Source: Planctomycetota bacterium
GTDB taxonomy: Bacteria > Planctomycetota > Brocadiia > Brocadiales > Bathyanammoxibiaceae
Direction of reading: 5' to 3'
Length of the DNA stretch: 5,707 nucleotides
NCBI GenBank assembly: GCA_030598065.1
Contig: JAUVQR010000115.1
Span: 1-5,707, forward strand
The notes under the pieces are model-generated. The model was not told the origin of the DNA. It ran no database searches and worked only from the letters and a program-made list of their open reading frames with translations. Positions 1 through 5,114 of the stretch are shown one piece after another (position 1 is the first letter of the stretch; each line of letters opens with the position of its first letter). The translations under genes and the position numbers were made by a program.

Positions 1-1662
1 GCCCATTCCACCCATGCCGCCCATTCCACCCATACCGGGCATGCCTCCCATTCCACCCGGCATAGCTGGTGCTGCAGCGGCTTTTTCCTCGGGTATGTCT
101 CCGACCAGCACGTCCGTGGTGAGTAGTAGCGCTGCGATGCTGGCTCCGTTTTGGAGCGCCGTTCGCACCACCTTGGTGGGGTCTATGATACCGTTTTTTG
201 CCATGTCGGCGTACTTACCCAGGGCCACGTCGAATCCCTGATTCCCCTTGGACTCTTTCAACTTGTACAGCACTACGTCGCCGTCAAAGCCGGCGTTTGC
301 GGCAAGTTGCCTTACAGGGGCCTCCAGGGCCTTTTTGACTATGTTCCTGCCCGTCCGCTCGTCGCCGGTAAGTTCAAGCGAATCCAGGGCCTTTGCCGCG
401 CTAAGGAGCGCGACCCCGCCGCCGGGCAGTATCCCCTCTTCCTGGGCCGCCTTGGTTGCCTGGATGGCGTTCTCCATCCGCGCCTTCTTTTCGTTCATCT
501 CCACCTCGGTGGCGGCCCCGACGTTTATAACGGCCACTCCGCCCGAGAGCCGGGCAAGACGCTCCTGAAGCTTTTCCTTGTCGTAGTCGGAGGTTGCGAG
601 GTCGACCTCGGTCCGTATCTGTTGTATCCTGCCGTCGATGTCCTTCTTTGCGCCTTTGCCTTCGATTATGATAGTGTTTTCTTTATCTATGATTACCTTC
701 TTGGCGCTACCCAGGTAGGAGAGGTCTACCTTGGAGAGTTCAATGCCCAGGTCTTCAAAGACGGGGTTCGCGCCGACCATCGTGGCGACGTCGCCGAGCA
801 TGGCCTTGCGCCTGTCTCCAAAACCGGGCGCCTTTACGGCCGCCACACTCAACGTGCCGCGCAGCTTGTTGATGACCAGAGTAGCCAGCGCCTCGCCCTC
901 CACGTCTTCGGCAATAATCAAAAGGGGCTTACCTGACTTGGCGGTCTGTTCAAGTAAGGGTATAAGTTCCTTTAAATGAGACAGCTTCTTTTCGTGAACC
1001 AGTATTAACGGGTCCTTCAGGACGGTCTCCTGGGTATTGGGGTTGGTGATGAAATACGGCGATATGTAGCCCTTGTCGAACTGCATGCCTTCCACCATGT
1101 CTACAGTGGTCTCGACGCCCTTACTCTCTTCGACCGTAATTACGCCGTCCTTTCCCACGCGTTCGAGGGCGTCGGCAATCTGCGCGCCCATTTCCTCGTC
1201 GCTGTTGGCGGCTACCGTGGCCACCTGGGCGATTTCCGTTTTACCGGCGACCGGGCGGCTCATGACCTTCAGTTCTTTCACTACCTTGGCCACGGCCTTT
1301 TCTATCCCTCTGCGAAGGTCCATCGGGTTTGCCCCGGCGGCCTTGTTCTTTATCCCCTCCCTGAAAATAGCCTCCGCTATGACCGTAGCGGTGGTGGTTC
1401 CGTCACCTGCTACGTCGTTGGTCTTTGAGGCCACTTCTTTCACCATCTTCGCGCCGATGTCTTCGTACGGGTCTTCCAGCTCTATTTCCTTCGCCACGGT
1501 GAGGCCGTCTTTGGTGATTGTCGGCGAGCCGAAACTCTTTTCTATAACTACGTCTCTTCCCCTGGGGCCAAGCGTCACCTTAATCGCCTCAGACGCCTTG
1601 CTTATTCCCCTTAAGATTATGTCAGAGGCGTTGTCTCTGTAGAAAATCTTTTTTGCTGTCAT
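1..1662 (-). CDS. groEL: Chaperonin GroEL (60 kDa subunit), C-terminal end cut by window edge
   Basis: ATP-driven cytosolic chaperonin that folds proteins inside a double ring capped by GroES. The frame is open from the ATG at 1662 to base 1, giving 554 residues without a stop. E. coli GroEL has 548 residues, so only a few codons should be missing. Seen directly: the N-terminal TLGPRGR nucleotide loop (residues 30-36), D52 in TKDG, the GDGTTT motif with D87 (86-91), the apical segment GMQFDKGYISPYF, the AEDVEGEALATLV stretch, PGGG near 415, DPTKV near 495, and a Gly/Met-rich tail of GGM-type repeats. Numbering runs in register with E. coli through residue 398. Residue 398, the catalytic Asp in E. 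coli, is Asn here (codon at 469-471). A GGGGAG ribosome site (1674-1679) lies 11 bases before the start. It is 61 bases downstream of groES, surely in the same operon. Identity is certain; full ATPase activity is not. Confidence 0.98.
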   Translation of the reverse strand, partial: MTAKKIFYRDNASDIILRGISKASEAIKVTLGPRGRDVVIEKSFGSPTITKDGLTVAKEIELEDPYEDIGAKMVKEVASKTNDVAGDGTTTATVIAEAIFREGIKNKAAGANPMDLRRGIEKAVAKVVKELKVMSRPVAGKTEIAQVATVAANSDEEMGAQIADALERVGKDGVITVEESKGVETTVDMVEGMQFDKGYISPYFITNPNTQETVLKDPLILVHEKKLSHLKELIPLLEQTAKSGKPLLIIAEDVEGEALATLVINKLRGTLSVAAVKAPGFGDRRKAMLGDVATMVGANPVFEDLGIELSKVDLSYLGSAKKVIIDKENTIIIEGKGAKKDIDGRIQQIRTEVDLATSDYDKEKLQERLARLSGGVAVINVGAATEVEMNEKKARMENAIQATKAAQEEGILPGGGVALLSAAKALDSLELTGDERTGRNIVKKALEAPVRQLAANAGFDGDVVLYKLKESKGNQGFDVALGKYADMAKNGIIDPTKVVRTALQNGASIAALLLTTDVLVGDIPEEKAAAAPAMPGGMGGMPGMGGMGGMGGMG

Positions 1663-1723
1663 GGTGAGTCTGTCTCCCCGCTCAGGAACACAAAATTAAT
1701 ATATGGTGGCACATAGGCGTTAC

Positions 1724-2011
1724 TTAGCCGATGATGGCCAGGACGTCTTCTTCGTTCATAATCAGGTACTCTTCCCCTTCTATCGTGACCTCGGTGCCTG
1801 CGTAAGAGGTGAAAAGTACCCGGTTGCCCTTTTTAAGCCGGCTCTTTGCCCTTTCCCCATTTTTCAGGAGCTTGCCTTCTCCCAGTTCAATCACCTTTCC
1901 CTCTTGGGGTTTTTCCTTCGCAGAGTCGGGTAGTACAATGCCACCTGCAGTCTTTTCTTCAGGATCAAGTCTCTTTATTAAGACCTTTTCCCCGATAGGT
2001 TTTACCTTCAT
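1724..2011 (-). CDS. groES: Co-chaperonin GroES (10 kDa subunit)
   Basis: Heptameric lid that binds the GroEL apical domains through a mobile loop and closes the folding chamber. The 95-residue length is typical for the family. Visible features are the N-terminal strand MKVKPIGEKVLIKRL, the mobile loop EEKTAGGIVLPDSAKEKPQEG with the GroEL-contacting I25-V26-L27, the KKGNRVLFTSYAGTEV strand and the C-terminal EEYLIMNEEDVLAII. The start is supported by AGGAG at 2021-2025, nine bases upstream. The stop is TAA. The first 47 bases, and the ribosome site itself, lie inside the 3' end of the upstream receiver gene, so translation is probably coupled to it. groEL follows after 61 bases with no obvious terminator between them. 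Confidence 0.98.
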   Translation of the reverse strand: MKVKPIGEKVLIKRLDPEEKTAGGIVLPDSAKEKPQEGKVIELGEGKLLKNGERAKSRLKKGNRVLFTSYAGTEVTIEGEEYLIMNEEDVLAIIG

Positions 2012-2465
2012 GGTACACCTCTCCTTTTATAGTGAATTTCCCTGAAATTTCCCCTTCCCCACGGTAGTATTTTTTCATTATCTGCTTCATAGCGAAACGC
2101 AGGACATCCAGATTTGTCGGTTTGGAGATTACGGCATACGCCTCTGCCGAGATTGCCCTTAGCAGCGTCTCTTTTGATGCGTTTCTTGTGATAAGAATGC
2201 ACGGGAGTACAATTTGAAATTCCTTTTTAATGAACCGGAACGTCTCAAGACCGCTTATATCCGGAAGGTTCATGTCCGTTATGAGCGCGTGGATAAGCAC
2301 GTCTCTGGCAATTTCTATGGCCTCTTTACCGGAACCGGCCATGTATGTATTGTAACCGTCTGGTTCGAAAAACTCCCTTATGGTCTCCCTGGACATCTCG
2401 TCCACGTCGGTGATGAGCAGAGAGTACGGCTTACTGTAGCTGCGAGATGACCAAATGGCTACCAT
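1965..2465 (-). CDS. Single-domain response regulator (CheY-like receiver) ahead of groES
   Basis: Protein of 166 residues with one receiver domain at about 14-130 and no recognisable DNA-binding or enzymatic output domain. The phospho-acceptor is D64 in LITDMNLPDISG. The switch Thr is T93 in ILITR and the conserved Lys is K115 in ISKPT. The acidic pocket reads ITDVDE, so D20 is present, the usual second Asp is V21, and D22 follows. A basic and Gly/Lys-rich tail of about 35 residues (132-166) follows the receiver; its last part is encoded in bases shared with groES. The protein could be phosphorylated by an unlinked histidine kinase and act by protein-protein contact. Its target is unknown. 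The start at 2465 fits the domain boundary, but the ribosome site is weak (AGCTGG). It overlaps groES by 47 bases and is very likely co-transcribed with groES-groEL. The receiver fold is certain; a link to stress control is inference from position. Confidence 0.9.
   Translation of the reverse strand: MVAIWSSRSYSKPYSLLITDVDEMSRETIREFFEPDGYNTYMAGSGKEAIEIARDVLIHALITDMNLPDISGLETFRFIKKEFQIVLPCILITRNASKETLLRAISAEAYAVISKPTNLDVLRFAMKQIMKKYYRGEGEISGKFTIKGEVYHEGKTYRGKGLNKET
2021..2025 (-). promoter_or_regulatory. Ribosome binding site of groES inside the receiver gene
   Basis: AGGAG on the minus strand, nine bases before the groES ATG, followed by a second purine-rich AGGTG at 2016-2020. It lies wholly within the coding sequence of the upstream receiver gene. 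Ribosomes translating that gene would therefore pass over it and could open or occlude it. Confidence 0.75.
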
Positions 2466-2505
2466 ACCAGCTGTTTATGCAAAAGAAATGCCAATATACA
2501 CCACG

Positions 2506-2521
2506 ATCCCGGTGGCGGGAT
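2506..2521 (-). promoter_or_regulatory. Small hairpin in putative leader of the receiver-groE transcript
   Basis: Six-base perfect inverted repeat ATCCCG / CGGGAT with a four-base loop, about 41 bases upstream of the receiver gene start. If transcription starts near 2550 it would fold in the 5' leader. It is too short to call a known thermosensor or operator, and it does not match CIRCE. It could be chance. Confidence 0.25.
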
Positions 2522-2558
2522 TTCCAGATGAGTCTCGTGTCGCTGCCGGGTGTCTATA

Positions 2559-2588
2559 TATGTAAGGTAATGTGGTATTGGCACTTAA
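2559..2588 (-). promoter_or_regulatory. Possible weak promoter for receiver-groES-groEL
   Basis: On the minus strand TTAAGT (2583-2588) is followed after 18 bases by TACATA (2559-2564), which runs into an AT-rich TATAG. This is a modest match to sigma70-type boxes and sits about 95 bases before the receiver start. It is the best AT-rich candidate seen close upstream. A heat-shock sigma factor might use a different site. Confidence 0.25.
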
Positions 2589-2737
2589 CATCTTGCCGTG
2601 ACTTGTGCCGCCTTGCCGGGAGCCGGTTGGAAATACGTCCTCCTGTTTATCGGTGCTATCAGGTTCCTGTCACAATGGCAGTTTTTTGCAACATAGATAA
2701 TGTAGGCAATGGCGTGTCATGGATGTGCGCGCTTGAT

Positions 2738-2773
2738 GGGCGGTGGGACGGGCGGCGGGACGGGCGGCGGGGC
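2738..2773 (+). repeat. Three tandem copies of a G-rich 12-base unit (G-quadruplex motif)
   Basis: Three consecutive 12-base copies: GGGCGGTGGGAC, GGGCGGCGGGAC and GGGCGGCGGGGC. On the plus strand this gives six runs of three or more G, separated by loops of 4, 2, 4, 2 and 4 bases. That exceeds the usual four-run requirement for an intramolecular G-quadruplex. It lies between the two divergent transcription units. In one plus frame it would read Gly-Gly-Gly-Thr repeats, but that frame has no ribosome site and does not look coding. Confidence 0.8.
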
Positions 2774-2850
2774 TGTAGTTGCCGGTAGGTTTGAGGCCCC
2801 TTTTACGTTCTATGAGTTTGCAGGAATACGAGTCTATACCCGGTTGGCCG

Positions 2851-3044
2851 GACCGTGCGACAGCCTCCCTTATAGGTATTTATCAGAAGCACTTAAGGGT
2901 GTTCTCTATTGACAAAGCGTGCAGGGCTATTTATCATGTCAGGATGATTTTTTGCGGCGTTTTCTGCAAGATACCACTGGAAGGCATTTTTCGTATGCTG
3001 AATGTCTTTTCAGAAGGAAACGGGCGGCTGGAGATTATCCACCG
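2851..3044 (+). pseudogene. yidD: Probable decayed yidD (membrane protein insertion efficiency factor) with frameshift
   Basis: YidD is a small (about 70-85 residue) membrane-associated protein that helps YidC-dependent insertion. Its family pattern is LI.(I/V)YQ, a short spacer, CR.xP(S/T)CS.Y, and later R..C.P...GG.DP. Here one frame gives ASLIGIYQKHLRVF and then IDKACR, ending at base 2925. A different frame, one base out, resumes with YLSCQDDFL (2928-2954), where family members read YPSCSxYFL. Further on come LFRRKRAAGDYPP (about 3006-3044), where RxxRCxPxxxGGYDPP is expected. A single missing base near 2926 would join the two parts as CR-x-YLSC, matching the family spacing exactly. The Pro, Ser and Tyr of the CR..PSCS.Y core and the later Cys-Pro are lost. 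No ribosome site or clear start was found; the in-frame ATG at 2812 is possible. The call rests on motif spacing by eye. Chance similarity is the alternative. Confidence 0.45.
2909..2937 (+). promoter_or_regulatory. Near-consensus sigma70-type promoter toward lpxD
   Basis: TTGACA (2909-2914) is a perfect -35 box. It is followed after exactly 17 bases by TATCAT (2932-2937), five of six matches to the -10 box. Transcription would start near 2944 and leave a leader of about 218 bases before lpxD. It is the best promoter match noticed in the window. It lies within the presumed yidD remnant, overlapping the frameshift point. Confidence 0.5.
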
Positions 3045-3150
3045 CAGAGCAAGACCCCGCTTTTCGTTACGCGTTTTGCTGCAACGGGCCTGCCTCTTAC
3101 ATGTAGCACATGGCGTGATTGTTCATTAATCTTCCCTAATGCGATGACTC

Positions 3151-3155
3151 AGGAG
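3151..3155 (+). promoter_or_regulatory. Ribosome binding site of lpxD
   Basis: AGGAG six bases before the ATG at 3162. It fixes the lpxD start, which also matches the usual N-terminus of the family. Confidence 0.75.
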
Positions 3156-3161
3156 TAAGGT

Positions 3162-4217
3162 ATGGAGAAAACCCTTGGAGAGCTGGCCGAATACGTCGGC
3201 GGTAAGGTGAAAAAGCGTGACAAGAACGTAAAGATTCTCGGGGTGAGGACCATGGACGAGGCGGAGGAGGGCTACATCACCTTCCTGACAAATGAGAAGT
3301 ACGAGAAGAAGTTAGGCGATACTGAAGCCTCGGCCATCATCGTCTCACCGAAGTTAAAGCGCATAAATAAGCCACTGCTCATCAGCGACAATCCCTATCT
3401 GGCATCCGCCAAGATAGTGGACCTGATGATGAATCCGGATGTTAAGTATTCGAAGACGGTCCATAAGACCGCCGTAATGAGTTCCACCGCGAAGCTCGGC
3501 AAGGACGTCAGCATATATTCTCACGTGTACGTAGGTAAACGCGTCAAGATTGGAAACGGCGTGGTACTCATGCCGAAGGTCTTTCTGGGTGATGACTGCG
3601 AGATAGGGGACAATACGGTCATACATCCCAATGTGGTTATCTACGCTAATACTAAGATAGGGAATAATGTTACGATTCACGCCAATTCTGTTATCGGAAG
3701 CGGCGGTTTTGGGTACGCTCCGGACGGCAGTGACTATTTTAACATACCCCAGGTGGGCAAGACCGTTCTAGAGAACGACGTGGTAATAGGAGACAATACC
3801 ACCATTCAGAGGGGCGCCTTAAGTGCCACCAAGATAGGTAGAGGCACAAAGATAGGCAGCCAGTGTCTTGTGGCGCACAATGTCAAGATAGGCGAGAACA
3901 CGCTGCTGATAGCCCAGGTTGCCGTTGCCGGTACGGCGACGATTGGCAATAACTGTGTCCTGGCCGGCGGCGTCGGCGTGGTGGGACATGTTACTGTGGG
4001 TGACAAGGTGACGGTGGGCGCGCGCTCCGGTGTGACAAACGATCTTCCCGGCGGAGACACCTATCTGGGCTACCCGGCCGTTCCGATAAAGAAGATGCGC
4101 CGGTCGCAAATGGCTGCACATAGGATGCCCATGCTGATGGAGGCGTTGAGGTCTTTAAGAAGACGGACGAAGACGCTGGAAGACAGGATTAGATGGAAGA
4201 GAAAATCGGACTCATAG
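3162..4217 (+). CDS. lpxD: UDP-3-O-acylglucosamine N-acyltransferase LpxD
   Basis: Cytoplasmic acyltransferase for the third step of lipid A synthesis. It moves a 3-hydroxyacyl chain from acyl carrier protein to the amino group of UDP-3-O-acyl-glucosamine. The 351-residue length is usual. An N-terminal uridine-binding domain (about 1-95, starting with LGELAEYVGGKV) is followed by a left-handed beta-helix of imperfect hexapeptide repeats (about 100-300). The helix includes IGSGGFGYAPDG (178-189), which is conserved in the family, and NTTIQRGAL. The catalytic His is H239 in LVAHN, the same number as in E. coli. A charged helical C-terminus (about 310-351) completes it. It overlaps lpxI by 25 bases. 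The proteobacterial neighbours fabZ and lpxA are not here. A promoter inside the upstream yidD remnant probably drives it. Confidence 0.97.
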   Translation: MEKTLGELAEYVGGKVKKRDKNVKILGVRTMDEAEEGYITFLTNEKYEKKLGDTEASAIIVSPKLKRINKPLLISDNPYLASAKIVDLMMNPDVKYSKTVHKTAVMSSTAKLGKDVSIYSHVYVGKRVKIGNGVVLMPKVFLGDDCEIGDNTVIHPNVVIYANTKIGNNVTIHANSVIGSGGFGYAPDGSDYFNIPQVGKTVLENDVVIGDNTTIQRGALSATKIGRGTKIGSQCLVAHNVKIGENTLLIAQVAVAGTATIGNNCVLAGGVGVVGHVTVGDKVTVGARSGVTNDLPGGDTYLGYPAVPIKKMRRSQMAAHRMPMLMEALRSLRRRTKTLEDRIRWKRKSDS

Positions 4218-5014
4218 CTGGCAACGGGCGTTTCCCCATACTCTTCGCCCAGGGCGCCAGAGAGAATAACATCAGGGTGGTTGCCGTGGCTATCGAGGGC
4301 GAGACCTCACCGGAGATAGAGGACTACGTAGATAGCCTGCACTGGATTAAGCTGGCCCAACTCGGCAAGCTCATCAGGTGCCTAAAGAGCGAAGGGGTCA
4401 CCAAGGCGGTTATGGCGGGCGGCCTGACCAAGTCCAAGATGTATTCCCGCTTCCCGTTTCTAAAATACAGACCCGACTGGCGTGGCATCAGCCTCTTTTA
4501 CAGACAGATTAAGGACAAGAACGACCACACCGTCCTCGGCGGCGTGGCCGAGGAGCTGGCCAAGGACGGCATAACGCTGGAAAGCTCGATACTCTACGTG
4601 CCGCAACTGCTTGCCGAGAAGGGTTGTCTTACCACCAGAGAGCCGTCCGAGAAGGAGGCCAAGGATATAGAATACGGCTGGCCGATTGCCAAGGAGATTG
4701 TGAGATTTGGGATAGGCCAGAGCATAGTGGTGAAGGACCACGTGGTGGTGGCCGTCGAGGCCGTCGAGGGCACCGACGAGGCCCTGCAGAGAGCGGGCAA
4801 GCTGGCCAAGGGAGGTGTCGTGGCGATAAAGGTGGGCAGGGAAGACCTGGACATGAGGTTTGACATCCCGACGATAGGCCCTGAGACGGTAAAGACGCTG
4901 AAGGATGCCGGCGTGACGTGTCTGGCGATAGAGGCGGAACGGACGCTGGTGCTCGACAAGGACGAGGTCAGACAGGCCGCCGACAGCGCAGGTGTCTGCA
5001 TCGTTGCGCAGTAG
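4193..5014 (+). CDS. lpxI: UDP-2,3-diacylglucosamine pyrophosphatase LpxI
   Basis: Hydrolyses UDP-2,3-diacylglucosamine to lipid X (2,3-diacylglucosamine 1-phosphate) and UMP in lipid A synthesis. It is the non-homologous replacement for LpxH found in alphaproteobacteria and several other phyla. The 273-residue length is typical for the former DUF1009 family. The N-terminal domain opens with IGLIAGNGRFP. The segment KAVMAGGLTK (71-80) and, in the C-terminal domain, VEAVEGTDEA (188-197) and DLDMRFDIPTIGPETV (218-233) are characteristic. The last holds the Asp/Arg cluster (D220, R222, D224) that aligns with the catalytic region around D225 of the Caulobacter enzyme. The start at 4193 lies inside lpxD, with AGGA at 4185-4188 only four bases away, so translational coupling is likely. 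The stop is TAG at 5012-5014. The order lpxD-lpxI skips fabZ-lpxA. Confidence 0.95.
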   Translation: MEEKIGLIAGNGRFPILFAQGARENNIRVVAVAIEGETSPEIEDYVDSLHWIKLAQLGKLIRCLKSEGVTKAVMAGGLTKSKMYSRFPFLKYRPDWRGISLFYRQIKDKNDHTVLGGVAEELAKDGITLESSILYVPQLLAEKGCLTTREPSEKEAKDIEYGWPIAKEIVRFGIGQSIVVKDHVVVAVEAVEGTDEALQRAGKLAKGGVVAIKVGREDLDMRFDIPTIGPETVKTLKDAGVTCLAIEAERTLVLDKDEVRQAADSAGVCIVAQ

Positions 5015-5043
5015 CGAAGGACTGAAACATTACATTCTATTGT

Positions 5044-5065
5044 AGGGTGCGTCTCGACGCACCTT
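5044..5065. repeat. Strong palindrome between lpxI and the decarboxylase gene
   Basis: GGTGCGT (5046-5052), loop CTCG, ACGCACC (5057-5063). This is a seven-base perfect stem, extended by a G-U and an A-U pair to nine. It starts 30 bases after the lpxI stop. It could act as an intrinsic terminator, but the following bases (TTCCAACTTGTTGTT) are only moderately T-rich. The motif GTAGGGTGCGTC...GACGCACC resembles palindromic repeats dispersed in many environmental bacterial genomes; that comparison is from memory and unverified. Confidence 0.6.
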
Positions 5066-5114
5066 CCAACTTGTTGTTACCAGTTGTGGGTTCATCGGAA
5101 AACCAAGGATACAC

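Larger units (their letters stand above)
2466..3161. other. Divergent intergenic region with no intact gene
   Basis: About 700 bases separate the receiver-groES-groEL operon (leftward) from lpxD-lpxI (rightward). Open frames here are short, lack ribosome sites and show no intact protein family. From left to right it holds a short hairpin (2506-2521), a possible weak leftward promoter (2559-2588), a G-rich 12-base tandem repeat (2738-2773), a probable decayed yidD (about 2851-3044) containing a near-consensus rightward promoter (2909-2937), and the lpxD ribosome site (3151-3155). I see nothing recognisable in about 2590-2735 or 3045-3145. The HrcA operator (CIRCE) often found before groE was not found. 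Confidence 0.7.

Noticed and set aside
151..936. Long plus-strand open frame (261 residues) inside groEL
   Set aside because: It is the antisense shadow of groEL: no ribosome site, no protein family, and groEL on the other strand is unmistakable.
1073..1642. Plus-strand open frame rich in Ser/Thr/Ala opposite the groEL start
   Set aside because: Composition is that expected from reading the complement of groEL codons; no independent evidence.
2580..2609. Inverted repeat GGCAC ... GTGCC that might be a CIRCE/HrcA operator for groE
   Set aside because: Only five bases pair, the spacer is 20 bases and not 9, and the arms do not match TTAGCACTC/GAGTGCTAA.
2709..2912. Small plus-strand frame with Gly-Gly-Gly-Thr repeats through the G-rich unit
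   Set aside because: No ribosome site, repeat is explained at DNA level, and the downstream residues match no family in this frame.
4594..5001. Minus-strand open frame (135 residues) opposite lpxI
   Set aside because: Antisense shadow of a well-supported gene with Ser/Thr-rich artefact composition.
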